Source: CAYMEV01 sp964389675 [NCBI: uncultured Candidatus Sumerlaeota bacterium] (lineage in GTDB: Bacteria; CAYMEV01). From it: 64,000 bases of DNA. The position numbers were made by a program, and so were the translations under genes. Positions within the stretch are counted from its first letter, which is position 1, and every line of letters starts with the position of its first letter. The notes beneath the pieces are model-generated. The model had not been told where the DNA came from, did not search any database, and worked only from the letters and a program-made list of their open reading frames with translations. Below are positions 54,991 through 64,000 of this stretch, in pieces. The stretch covers positions 46,874 to 110,873 of the forward strand of contig CAYMEV010000012.1 in NCBI GenBank assembly GCA_964389675.1. Reading direction: 5' to 3'.

Positions 54991-56016
54991 ATGAGCATGA
55001 TCAAAAGCCTGCAGGGAATCCTGAAAAGAATAAAAGCTAAAATCTTTTTCGTTATTTTATCGGCAATGCTTTTTTGCATCCTCTTATCATGCGGCAGGCC
55101 CAGGGAAACTGAGGAGATTAAGAAGGACCATGTTGTCTTAAGGCTTCAATGGAAGATACAGTGCCAGTTTGCAGGTTATTATACAGCTCTGGAAAAGGGT
55201 TTTTACAATGAATCAGGCCTTGATGTAATCATCGAAGAGGGCGGATATGGACAGAATAATATTTCATCGATCAGGAACGGACTGGAGCAGTTCGGGACAA
55301 AATGGATGGCCGACCTTATTGCCGAAGGAGGGGAATTCATTTCTCTGGCGAATATCATGAAATCAAACGGAATTACGCTTGTCAGCAAGAAAGATAAAGG
55401 GATCAATGAAGTCAGGGACTTCGCCGGCAAAAAGCTGTCAACGTGGTTTATCGGGAGTGAATATCAGCTTTATGCCCTTCTCAGGGCTCATGGCCTGTCT
55501 GAAAATGATGCGGCAATACTTAACCAGAAATGGGATATATCCCAGTTTTTCGAGGATGAAGTGGATGTTATAACTGCAATGGTATATAATGAATTGCTTC
55601 AGATCTACAGGAAGGGGTATGGGCCTGATGATATAAATATATTCAGATATGCTGATTATGGGCTGGATTTTCCTGGCCATTGCCTGTTTACAAGCAAAGA
55701 CTATTACACCAGCAACAGGGATATATGCAAAAGGTTCATCCAGGCCTCAATAAAGGGCTGGGAATATGCCATCAGCCACCCCGAGGAAGCAGTCAGCATA
55801 ATACTTAAATATGACAAAAAAAATGAGCTTGATTATGATATGCAGCTAGAGCAGATGAAGATAATCTCTGACCTGGCTGCAATTGACAAGTATCCGTTAG
55901 GTTTGCATATAAAAGATGATCTTATAAAGATATCAGATATCTACTATGAATATGATGTTATTAAAGATTATCCGGATATAGACAATCTTTTTACAAATGA
56001 ATTTATAAAGCAATAA
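54991..56016 (+). CDS. NMT1/THI5-like solute-binding lipoprotein
   Basis: 341 residues with a lipobox at Cys34 (ILLSCGR). The family pattern is clear: LQWKIQCQFAGYYTALEKGF at the start of the mature part, then GLDVIIEEGG and the later FAGKKLSTW. Members bind pyrimidine precursors, sulfonates, nitrate or other small ligands. A cognate permease and ATPase are missing. It lies 61 bases after the BMP protein and 13 bases before the second hybrid kinase. Confidence 0.9.
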   Translation: MSMIKSLQGILKRIKAKIFFVILSAMLFCILLSCGRPRETEEIKKDHVVLRLQWKIQCQFAGYYTALEKGFYNESGLDVIIEEGGYGQNNISSIRNGLEQFGTKWMADLIAEGGEFISLANIMKSNGITLVSKKDKGINEVRDFAGKKLSTWFIGSEYQLYALLRAHGLSENDAAILNQKWDISQFFEDEVDVITAMVYNELLQIYRKGYGPDDINIFRYADYGLDFPGHCLFTSKDYYTSNRDICKRFIQASIKGWEYAISHPEEAVSIILKYDKKNELDYDMQLEQMKIISDLAAIDKYPLGLHIKDDLIKISDIYYEYDVIKDYPDIDNLFTNEFIKQ

Positions 56017-56029
56017 AGGATGCCTTAAC

Positions 56030-58342
56030 ATGTTCAAAAAGCATTTTGCCCGCTACAGGCTTAAGGATATTTTCCTTGCCATAAGCACTCTAATTATCTG
56101 CGTGATGATAGCATATTTCTTTCTAAGCGTGTTTATCAGCCACAGGATGAGCAGTATGCTTGAGAAAAACATTACCCTGTCTGAAATGATAAAGAAATTC
56201 AGCAGATTCCACATACAGTTCAGCAATATTGAATTAAGCACATACAGCTTCTTGCACAGGCATACAATATCCGACCTGGGCCAGTTGAAGAGGGATCTTT
56301 CTGTGCTTAATGAAGAATTTGACGGGTTTGTCATGGAGATCAAGACCCATAAGATGCCTTTTGATCCCGATTCAATGGAGGTAATAAAAAGACAGCTGAA
56401 GAGCATCAACAGCATCATAGGCAGGATTGAAGGCTACCCTGTTTCATCCAGCGACATGAAGGAGCTGTATGATGCATTTTTTGTATCAAGGCTGGCTTTC
56501 AAGAGGCTGGATAAATCATTCTCTCTGCTTGCTCAGGAGAATGCAGATAATATAAGGTGGACATTCAGAATGAACAAATATTACCTGATACCCCTTATAT
56601 TTGTAATTATATTCCTGTCCATGGTTTTATTCTACCAGAATAAGGTTGTTAATAAAAAGATAGAGGACCTGAACGAGTATATTCTTTCATATGAGATCGG
56701 CAGGGCTGTGGAGAAAAAGGAATACCCGTATGATGATGAATTCGTTTCCATTGTTGCTTCATACAAAAAGATAATAAAGACGGCAAAACAGTATATTTTC
56801 GAGGTTGAATACCTCAGAAGCTATTTGATGAATATAATAGATTCAATGCCTTCCATGCTTGTTTCCATTGATAAGAACGGCGTAACGACACAGATAAACA
56901 AATGCTCTGAGAAGTACATCGGCATATCAAGGTATGATATGCTCGGTAAACAGTTCTGGGCCCTGAATACACCTTTCAATAAGTTCAGGAGGGATTGTGA
57001 CGATATTATTATCTCAGGGTCTGATCACAAGATTTTCAAAAGCAATCATTTTTACGGGAGATACTGGGATGTTCATATCTTTCCTATTATCCAGAAGGAA
57101 TTGCTTGGCATTGTGATAAGGGCAGATGATATTACAGAAAAGGAAAAGACAGAGCAGTCTTTAAGGAGAGCACAGCAGATGGAGCTTATCGGGACCATGG
57201 CAGGAGGCCTAGCCCATGATTTCAATAATACTTTAAGCGGTATAATAGGAACCCTCTCTTTAATAAAATTCAAGATAAAGAACAAAATCCTTACCGATAT
57301 TAATGATCCTGAATTTGTAAATTACCTTGGGATAATTCAAAATTCAGCAGATAATGCATCAAAGATTGTAAAAAGGCTTCTAGCACTGGCTGAACAGCAG
57401 GATGCTGAATTTAAAAATATAGACCTCTTAAAATCAGTTGATAATGTAATCTCCGTATGCAGAAACACATTTGAGAAAAGCATAAGCATTGAGCTTGATA
57501 CAAACTGCGGGAATGCATGTATTACCGGCGATTCTATGCAGATAGAGCAGGTACTTCTCAATATTGCTGTAAATGGCTATCATTCCATGACGATCCAGAG
57601 GACTGATGGAGGGACAGGGGGATCTCTGATAATTAAGCTGGAAAAGATATTCAGTGATGATAAATTCTGTGAAAAGCATCCCAAAGCTGAGAAGGGCTCC
57701 TATTTTAAGGTTTCCATCATAGATTCGGGCATCGGGATGGACCAGCAGACACTTGAAAAGATATTCACACCCTTTTACACAAAAAAGAATAAGGAAAACG
57801 GGATTGGCCTGGGACTGTCAATGGTATACAGCATAGTCAGCAAGCATAATGGCTTTATTGAGGTTTCTTCCGAGATCAACAAGGGTTCCAGGTTTGATCT
57901 GTATTTTCCGGAATGCATGTATGCCGATAATGAAGTCGCTGATATAAAAGATGAGGCTGTTTCCTCCGGTGAGGGGACTATCCTGATAATCGATGATGAG
58001 GAGAGCATAAGGCATATAACAGGGGATATCCTGAAGGAATGCGGCTATGAAGTAATGCTTGCAAAAAACGGCAATGAAGGAATAGAGATCTATAAGAAAC
58101 ACAGAAAATCCATTGACCTTATTATCATGGATGTAATCATGCCTGAGAAGTCCGGTAAGGAGACATATATTGAACTGAAGGAAATAGATAAGGATGTAAA
58201 GGTAATAGTAATATCAGGTTTCAAGAAGGATAAGAAAGCTGAATTTCTTCTGGAACAGGGTTGCATGGCCTTTCTGCAGAAACCTTTCAGTTTTCATGCA
58301 CTTGCCGATGAGGTTTTCAATGCCATGAATAAAAAAGCATGA
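56030..58342 (+). CDS. Hybrid sensor histidine kinase (TM-helical sensor-PAS-HK-REC), second copy
   Basis: 770 residues. Membrane helices at ~15-36 and ~187-207 flank a long all-helical periplasmic region resembling a four-helix-bundle sensor. After a coiled linker comes PAS (~270-375), the kinase core (GGLAHDFNNTLSG, NIAVNGYHSM, DSGIGMD, GIGLGLSMVYSIV) and a receiver with IIDDEES and Asp in IIMDVIMPEKSG. AAGGA precedes the ATG. The kinase and receiver parts are close to those of the 51654 gene, while the sensor parts differ, which fits duplication and sensor swap. Confidence 0.93.
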   Translation: MFKKHFARYRLKDIFLAISTLIICVMIAYFFLSVFISHRMSSMLEKNITLSEMIKKFSRFHIQFSNIELSTYSFLHRHTISDLGQLKRDLSVLNEEFDGFVMEIKTHKMPFDPDSMEVIKRQLKSINSIIGRIEGYPVSSSDMKELYDAFFVSRLAFKRLDKSFSLLAQENADNIRWTFRMNKYYLIPLIFVIIFLSMVLFYQNKVVNKKIEDLNEYILSYEIGRAVEKKEYPYDDEFVSIVASYKKIIKTAKQYIFEVEYLRSYLMNIIDSMPSMLVSIDKNGVTTQINKCSEKYIGISRYDMLGKQFWALNTPFNKFRRDCDDIIISGSDHKIFKSNHFYGRYWDVHIFPIIQKELLGIVIRADDITEKEKTEQSLRRAQQMELIGTMAGGLAHDFNNTLSGIIGTLSLIKFKIKNKILTDINDPEFVNYLGIIQNSADNASKIVKRLLALAEQQDAEFKNIDLLKSVDNVISVCRNTFEKSISIELDTNCGNACITGDSMQIEQVLLNIAVNGYHSMTIQRTDGGTGGSLIIKLEKIFSDDKFCEKHPKAEKGSYFKVSIIDSGIGMDQQTLEKIFTPFYTKKNKENGIGLGLSMVYSIVSKHNGFIEVSSEINKGSRFDLYFPECMYADNEVADIKDEAVSSGEGTILIIDDEESIRHITGDILKECGYEVMLAKNGNEGIEIYKKHRKSIDLIIMDVIMPEKSGKETYIELKEIDKDVKVIVISGFKKDKKAEFLLEQGCMAFLQKPFSFHALADEVFNAMNKKA

Positions 58343-58350
58343 TATATTCT

Positions 58351-58374
58351 GATGGTTTATAATGAGGAACCATC
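58351..58374 (+). terminator. Hairpin after the second hybrid kinase
   Basis: GATGGTT and AACCATC pair perfectly around a ten-base loop just after the kinase stop, followed by TTTCT. It is a weak but plausible end of the kinase/binding-protein operon. Confidence 0.4.
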
Positions 58375-58420
58375 TTTCTGGCAAGAAGATGCCTTCTAAT
58401 TTTAATATAGCCTGGAATAA

Positions 58421-59233
58421 ATGAGATATATTTATAGAAAAGCAGCAAAATTCCTTATCCTTTTATTATGTATAATCATTGCTATACTAATATTCTTTGC
58501 TTACAGAAAAAGAATAGAAACAAGAGCCAGAAAATTATATATATATGCATCAAATTTGTATTTAAGTCATTACCTTAGCATAGAAAAAGAACTTGATAAG
58601 AATTTCCCTGACGAAAACAGCCAGAAAGAAAAATATCTGGAATATAAGCTGCTTTGGGAAAAGAAAGAAAAGATATATAATGAAGCTAGCCAGGTATTTC
58701 TGGAGATTCATGGAAGATTTCCTTCAACGATATATGGGGAAAGATCGCTTTATAACATAGCTTATATGAATTTCCAGAGGAGAAACTACAAGGCTTGTAT
58801 GAAAATGCTTAAACGTTACATTGAAATGTATAAAGAAAGCTCCATTTTCTTTATTGCAAGCATAAAGAATTTAGCATGCCTGTATGTTATAACGGGGGAT
58901 AATGCAAGGGCATATGATTTTATAGACGGATTTATCTCAAGAGATAATTTCATTCAAGACTTCCCTGCAGAAATATTACTTTTCCAATCAGGACTTTTAT
59001 TATTTGGGAAGGATTCTGGCAGCGCATCTGAAATATTCAGGTTTATATATAATGAATATTCTGGGAATAATATTGCAGAGATTGCATCAAAATATATTAC
59101 TATTGAAAGAAACATCATAAATAATGCAGATAATGAAGCAGATATTCAGGATATTATTCCTACTAAGTCTGTATTTGAAGATATGGTTTTTGATGAGGTA
59201 AAATGCATAGAGGATTTCTTAAGGCCAATATGA
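58421..59233 (+). CDS. Membrane-anchored TPR-like protein
   Basis: 270 residues. One N-terminal membrane helix (~8-28) is followed by a charged helical region and TPR-like helix pairs (ERSLYNIAYMNFQRRNYKAC, FFIASIKNLACLYVITGDNA, ILLFQSGLLLFGKDSG), resembling TolA-binding/YbgF-type repeats. Likely a periplasmic or inner-membrane scaffold. GGA lies just before the ATG. Its stop overlaps the start of the next gene as ATGA, so the two are coupled. Confidence 0.75.
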   Translation: MRYIYRKAAKFLILLLCIIIAILIFFAYRKRIETRARKLYIYASNLYLSHYLSIEKELDKNFPDENSQKEKYLEYKLLWEKKEKIYNEASQVFLEIHGRFPSTIYGERSLYNIAYMNFQRRNYKACMKMLKRYIEMYKESSIFFIASIKNLACLYVITGDNARAYDFIDGFISRDNFIQDFPAEILLFQSGLLLFGKDSGSASEIFRFIYNEYSGNNIAEIASKYITIERNIINNADNEADIQDIIPTKSVFEDMVFDEVKCIEDFLRPI

Positions 59234-60804
59234 GGATTTGTCGAAAAGAGCATCTGCCATTTATAATTGCAACAGTATTTGTCATAGCTATTTTTATAAA
59301 AAATTCATGGGTATCCGAGGATGCTTATATTTTGTTCAGAAGTCTTGAACAGTTGTTTGCAGGAAACGGGCCTGTCTGGAACCCTCATGAAAGGGTGCAG
59401 GTATTTACCAGCCCCCTGTGGTATATTCTGCTTGCAATAATCCGGGTCTTTTCGGGAGATTATTTTCTAAATTCAATATTATTATCATTAGCATTGCTTA
59501 TCACTGTTTTAATCATTTTAAGATTAATGTTTAAGGATAATACTGCATTTTTATTTTCAGTTTTATTTTTATCTGCTTCTAATGCCTTTTTTGATTATAC
59601 CAGCTCTGGGCTGGAAAATATACTGGGTTATGTGGTAATTGCCTTTTTCCTATATTTTTATTTTTGCATATTTGATAATAATATAAGTAAAAGCAATATC
59701 AATTTCCTGATCCTGTTATCAGGATTGATCATCCTTGTCAGGCATGACCTGTTGCTTCTTCTTTTGCCTCCGGTATTATACACAATAAGCAAAAATTTTA
59801 AGCTGTATTCGCGAAAGCAATGGACTATTATTATTCTATTATCTCTTTTTCCCGTCTTTCTTTTTACATGCTTCTCTGTCATATACTATGGCTTTCCTTT
59901 CCCAAATACTGCCTATGCAAAGATCAATACAGGAATTGATAAGATAGATATATTCAAACAGGGTATCTGCTATTTTTATTCTTCCCTGATCCATGATACC
60001 ATTACTCTTTTAGTGATCATTGTTGCCATCTGCATATCAATGATCTCATGTATGAGGCATATTCGTTATCTGGCATATGGAATTATCTTGAATCTTTTAT
60101 ATATAATTTATGTAGGGGGAGACTTTATGCAGGGAAGGTTTCTCTCCTATTCTTATCTGATATCCGTTATCATTATAATAGCCAATCTGCAAAGGTCTGC
60201 AGTAAAAAAAATTAAGATATTTTCCTTGATCATGGTATTAATCTATTCAGTATTCTATTTCCATACACCGTTGAATTCCGGATTTGATTATAAAAACACA
60301 GAGATTGATATGGGGATTGCCGATGAAAGAGGTTTCTATTTCCAGTGGCTTTCATTGGATGAATATCTGTTCTCAGACCTTGAAGACAATCTGTTTCGCA
60401 ATCCTGGATTGGCCAGGGATGCTATAAGATTTAAATCCAGCGATAAAAAGATAATTGCTGCCTGCAATATTGGTATATTCGGCTATTATTCAGGTACAGA
60501 CAAAATAATAATAGATCAATATGCATTATCAGATCCCCTGCTGGCAAGGATGCCAGTCTCAGGGATATGGCGCATCGGCCATTTTAAGAGAAGGATACCC
60601 GATGGATACATAGAGAGCATTTTACAGAATAAAAATGTTATAAAAGAAAAGAACCTCAATCAATATTACAGAATACTAAAGATAATAACCCAAGATGATC
60701 AGCTATTATCCATAAAAAGGCTTAAAACCATACTGATGTTTAATCTGAATTATTATGATCACCTGCTTGAGAGGGAATGTTATTACCTTATAGAAGATGA
60801 TTGA
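59230..60804 (+). CDS. GT-C-type membrane glycosyltransferase (AftB-like)
   Basis: 524 residues with about ten membrane helices. The first extracytoplasmic loop has the acidic motif WVSEDAYILFRSLEQLFAG and WNPHERVQVFTSPLWYI, very like the DDAYITFRY and NPGERVEGYTS pattern of AftB-type arabinofuranosyl and related lipid-linked sugar transferases. It should use a polyprenyl-phosphate sugar outside the inner membrane. ATG 59230 is preferred: it overlaps the TPR stop as ATGA and has AAGG five bases upstream; another ATG nine codons before is possible. Sugar and acceptor unknown. Confidence 0.8.
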   Translation: MRICRKEHLPFIIATVFVIAIFIKNSWVSEDAYILFRSLEQLFAGNGPVWNPHERVQVFTSPLWYILLAIIRVFSGDYFLNSILLSLALLITVLIILRLMFKDNTAFLFSVLFLSASNAFFDYTSSGLENILGYVVIAFFLYFYFCIFDNNISKSNINFLILLSGLIILVRHDLLLLLLPPVLYTISKNFKLYSRKQWTIIILLSLFPVFLFTCFSVIYYGFPFPNTAYAKINTGIDKIDIFKQGICYFYSSLIHDTITLLVIIVAICISMISCMRHIRYLAYGIILNLLYIIYVGGDFMQGRFLSYSYLISVIIIIANLQRSAVKKIKIFSLIMVLIYSVFYFHTPLNSGFDYKNTEIDMGIADERGFYFQWLSLDEYLFSDLEDNLFRNPGLARDAIRFKSSDKKIIAACNIGIFGYYSGTDKIIIDQYALSDPLLARMPVSGIWRIGHFKRRIPDGYIESILQNKNVIKEKNLNQYYRILKIITQDDQLLSIKRLKTILMFNLNYYDHLLERECYYLIEDD

Positions 60805-60939
60805 GCAATTCCAAAAAAGGAGATTAAGTGTCTTGGTATAGTATGTGCTAATTTTAATAGCAATTAAAAATACACCTTCCATGGAAAATAATTTTGCAAC
60901 TTTTAAAGGAAAAAAGAAATCTTTAATATCATAGAGAAA

Positions 60940-62277
60940 TCAGTCTTTGGGAAACTGAATATCCATTATTTCTAACTTATCATCTACAATAATAACAGGA
61001 TATCCAGGTTCATCTTTATTGTAAAGCCTGAATCTTGTATTAGTATCCCTGAAAACATAATTCAGTGCTTTGCCCCTTCCCAGGTGCCACCAGAAGGGGG
61101 GTATGTCCCACAGAGGTACCTGTGTAAAATTAGTATGGTTTTCTTTTCCTTTAATAAATACCATTGAATACTTCCCTAAATCTAATTGATTAAGCTCTGA
61201 TAGAAATAGCCTTACATTCTGCCCTAAGGGTTCTCTCAAATTAAAGACCACCCTGTCGATACTCCAATAGAGATTTATACCCAATAATAGGATTAGAACA
61301 ATTGCCAATACCCTGGGTTTTGCGTATTTTTCATATGCATATACTAACGAGCAGATATAGAAAATAAATGGCAATGCTATGTAGTTAACATATTTCTGAT
61401 AAACCAGAAAAGCAAAGGGAAGAAAAAAGGAAAAGGATAGTATAATTGGAGTAATTAGTAATTTGTCTTTTTTAACAATTGCAAAAGCTGTTATGGTAAT
61501 TATGGACAAAGCGACTATTACTGAAAAGTGCCCGGTATAAAAAATAAAATTAGAGATAAATTGATTGGTTGATAGATTAGCACTGTAAGGATTTGTCTCT
61601 TGTGTTATACTGAAGGTACAGGCAAAAAATGCAATATAGATTAATCCAAAGGCCAGTAATAGCAGGACAGGTTTTACAGATTTATTTATAAAAAAGAAGA
61701 AGATAGCCCCAGGAAGTACAAAAATAAAAAATGCATTACTAAATATACCAATAAAAAAAAGTACAGATAAAAGCAATAATTTCACGCCAAACCTTAGATT
61801 CTCAACTACAGCAATATATAAGAATAAAAATACAAATAAATGTCCGATAAGATGCTGTGAATTTGAAATCCATGAGAAATTGGAAATGGTAGGGTATCCG
61901 ATAAAATATACCAGAGAAACTAAATATGGCAAATATACCAGTCGGAACATATGCTTGCTAATATTGAAAAGAAGACAAGTATTGAGTAAAATTATCAGAA
62001 AATTTAGCAAATAGTATAGAGATGCATTGATATGAAATATTCTCTGCAGACTGAACCAGTATATGTTCCTGGAAAAAAACCGTGTAATATAGTGAAACTG
62101 GTTAAATCCCCTGGAGTGAGTATTAAGCACCCTCTGAAATCCAGTATTATTTTTGAATTCCCACAAAAATGAAAAATCATCCTGGTAAAACCAGGCACAG
62201 TTTGAGTATAAGATATAAAAAAATGAGAAAGCAATAAGTAATAATAAAAATAATACCTTATAGTATTTAATACACAT
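60940..62277 (-). CDS. Multi-pass membrane protein, probable GT-C glycosyltransferase
   Basis: 445 residues, very rich in Phe, Ile and Leu, with about ten or eleven membrane helices. The first loop contains WFYQDDFSFLWEF, an acidic pair placed as in GT39/PMT-like transferases; HYITRFF and NAFFIFVLPGA follow. Large C-terminal soluble tail of ~90 residues. Distinctly more AT-rich than the rest of the window. ATG at 62277 is chosen over a TTG three codons up. It is convergent with the 59230 gene and is the first of the low-GC right end. Confidence 0.72.
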   Translation of the reverse strand: MCIKYYKVLFLLLLIAFSFFYILYSNCAWFYQDDFSFLWEFKNNTGFQRVLNTHSRGFNQFHYITRFFSRNIYWFSLQRIFHINASLYYLLNFLIILLNTCLLFNISKHMFRLVYLPYLVSLVYFIGYPTISNFSWISNSQHLIGHLFVFLFLYIAVVENLRFGVKLLLLSVLFFIGIFSNAFFIFVLPGAIFFFFINKSVKPVLLLLAFGLIYIAFFACTFSITQETNPYSANLSTNQFISNFIFYTGHFSVIVALSIITITAFAIVKKDKLLITPIILSFSFFLPFAFLVYQKYVNYIALPFIFYICSLVYAYEKYAKPRVLAIVLILLLGINLYWSIDRVVFNLREPLGQNVRLFLSELNQLDLGKYSMVFIKGKENHTNFTQVPLWDIPPFWWHLGRGKALNYVFRDTNTRFRLYNKDEPGYPVIIVDDKLEIMDIQFPKD

Positions 62278-62336
62278 AAACCCCAATATTACATTGAAAT
62301 TTTGAATTTAAAATTAATTTGCTGTTTATAATTCAT

Positions 62337-63755
62337 CTATTCTGATTCTATAAGCACAAGCTTAGGCTGAGCAGTTATTTGAATACTTAGAGAGCTAATA
62401 TTATCATAATATGTATGATCCATGTTAACAAGGTTAATGACTACAGCGCTCTGAATATTGTCTATCTGATATATATTAGGTGGTATGCATTGAATATCGC
62501 TCCATAAAATATCGAAACTATCATAATTATTGTATTCATATATGAGATTTTTTTGAAAATGGTATATATCATAATTTGAATCTTTTGATAAAAACATTGA
62601 GTTGCTGACTATTTCAGAAAGCATTTTATAGGTATAATATCCGAGTTTTCTTTCATTGTCTTCTCCTTCGCAATCACAATCATTGCAGTTGCATGATTCT
62701 GGTGGGTATATAGTTTCATCGCGATATATGCCATCAAAAATTAATGCATTATGTGCATGCATGGATGTTTGTTCAAAGATTGTTGTTTCCTTTAAACCAT
62801 AAGCCCAACAAATAGCATTAATATTCCCAAATTGTAATGGATAGATAAACCTCCTTACAACATCTATCGCCTGATCCTCCTGTGATTTAAATTGATCTTG
62901 AAAAAAAATATTGCAACATGTATATGTACTTGTTTCGCCGATTATTATATTTATGTCTGAAAGGTTAGCAGAACTTAAATATGAAAATAAATCATTGTAT
63001 AAATCTTTCATATTAAGGTAAACATAGTTAGGATTGCTGATATCATCATGATAGTGGGTAAAGCTATGAAGGTCCAAGTGTGTAATTTCTCCTCCTAAAG
63101 ACAAATAATAATCTATAAAATCTCTATAAGAATTATAATCGTTGCTATCCTTGTTGACATGAGCTATGCTTACTTCAATCAGATTTATATCAAAATTGTT
63201 ATCTTCTATTATCTCTTGTGCAATATTTGCACTCTAGTATACTCTTTTACAGGCAAATTGCCATGTGTGATTTCTTTTGTTATTCATCTCATTTCCAATA
63301 GAATAATACTTAACTGCTGAAGAATACAACGGACTAGATGGATTGGAATATCTATTCATAATGCAGGCCACTCCGTTTCTATAGTTATTCTCTAAATATT
63401 GGTTTGGAGGCCAGAATATTGGTGTAGTATAAACAGGTGAAATTTCAAATATTATATTAATGTTATTGTTTGAACAAAATTGCACAAAATTATCATAAAA
63501 AGCCCAATTAAATGATGCATTACAGGGGTGCTCGCTATCCTCAATGTCTAAGCTAGGATTTATTGCAAAGCCACTTTGCTTATACAATCTAATACCAATA
63601 TTTATTATCTCGGGATGCAATTGAGGATAATATACATCCGTTCCATGTAATCCAAAATAATCAGCTGGAACTAAATGAGCGCAATAAATTAGGTTCCCAT
63701 TAATAATAAAGCAAAAAGAAATCAAAAATAATATAATATAGACATATTCTTTCAT
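62337..63755 (-). pseudogene. Secreted glycosidase-like gene interrupted by one in-frame TAG
   Basis: A single frame of 473 codons runs from 63755 to the stop at 62337 except for one amber codon at 63234-63236. The N-terminal part has a signal peptide (~1-26) and a TIM-barrel glycosidase look: FEISPVY, then YYSIGNEMNN with the candidate acid/base Glu. After the TAG the frame continues SANIAQEIIEDNNFDIN and later IIIGETSTYTC with a candidate nucleophile Glu and a Cys/Asp-rich loop (NCNDCDCEGED). No bases need to be added or removed to restore it. AAGGAGG lies upstream of the ATG. TAG serves as a normal stop in murA, korD and korA here, so reassignment is unlikely; a recent nonsense mutation or a read error is more probable. 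Confidence 0.7.
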
Positions 63756-64000
63756 TTATAATATATCCTCCTTATTTCTATAATATTGAATCATAAAATA
63801 TAGCCTGCTTAATGTCAATGAAAACGTAATTTTTTTATTAAATTATGCAATTCATATATAATTGTCCTGGACATATAGCAGAATGTTTTCATTATTGATC
63901 AGCGACAACTATTAATGAACACTGGCAAAATCTAAAAATACCCGGCGACGACAATTATAAATACCCATTTGGAAAAAGATGTTAGTTATTCAAGATAACT

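Noticed and set aside
53880-56016. ABC uptake operon for the two solute-binding proteins
   Set aside because: No permease or nucleotide-binding subunit lies between or around them; both neighbours are hybrid kinases.
63234-63236. Genome-wide reassignment of TAG (for example pyrrolysine)
   Set aside because: TAG terminates murA, korD, korA and the DUF2179 gene in this same window, so it is an ordinary stop.

Overview
The window reads as one continuous piece of chromosome from an anaerobic, motile, probably Gram-negative bacterium. Signs of anaerobic life are rubredoxin and a four-subunit 2-oxoacid:ferredoxin oxidoreductase. Lipobox-bearing binding proteins, type IV pilus retraction ATPases and a chemotaxis operon fit a didermic, surface-active cell. 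The lineage cannot be fixed from sequence reading alone. A spirochaete-like origin is plausible: the cytidylate kinase is fused to ribosomal protein S1, as in Treponema pallidum, and MurA has a non-Cys residue at the catalytic Cys position, as in Borrelia. Base composition is moderately AT-rich throughout and more so in the last ~3 kb.

Layout. 1-7.1 kb is housekeeping: MurA (cut by the window edge), rubredoxin, FtsH, phosphofructokinase, a DHH phosphoesterase and glutamate dehydrogenase, with a long inverted-repeat element before gdhA's downstream neighbour. At 7.3-10.3 kb lies a large receiver-domain/PEP-synthase-type ATP-grasp fusion. From 10.3 to 30.7 kb nearly everything is on the minus strand, in several operons: a histidine kinase with an NtrC-type regulator; a chemotaxis operon (MCP-CheW-CheY-CheA-CheC-CheD) behind a good promoter; a transketolase pair-FecR-GGDEF operon; and a HEAT/PilT fusion-PilT-TauE-UvrD run. 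From 30.7 to 38.4 kb are mostly plus-strand genes: a DUF1858-like protein, a TMEM43 homologue, a SUMF1-like protein, tRNA-Leu(CAG), a degenerate sugar-phosphate transferase, a phosphodiesterase-superfamily exoenzyme and a PAS kinase. 38.4-41.8 kb holds the Cmk-S1 fusion and a PTS IIA protein, divergent from a giant GlnE-like protein with two nucleotidyltransferase motifs. 45.0-47.8 kb is korDABC, followed by small membrane proteins, a CLC antiporter, TauE and MntP.

The most interesting block is 51.65-58.34 kb. Two paralogous hybrid histidine kinases flank two lipoprotein solute-binding proteins (a BMP/PnrA-type and an NMT1/THI5-type), with no permease or ATPase in sight. This suggests two ligand-sensing modules, each a binding protein plus a hybrid kinase, and not transporters. 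The right end (58.4-64 kb) carries a TPR protein, two GT-C-type membrane proteins on opposite strands, and a secreted glycosidase-like gene broken by a single in-frame amber codon. TAG is used as an ordinary stop elsewhere in the window.

The general theme is signal transduction: four histidine kinases besides CheA, one diguanylate cyclase, one sigma-54 activator, one phosphotransfer-like fusion and one nucleotidyltransferase regulator, set among central carbon and nitrogen enzymes. No CRISPR array, insertion sequence, integrase or rRNA was seen.
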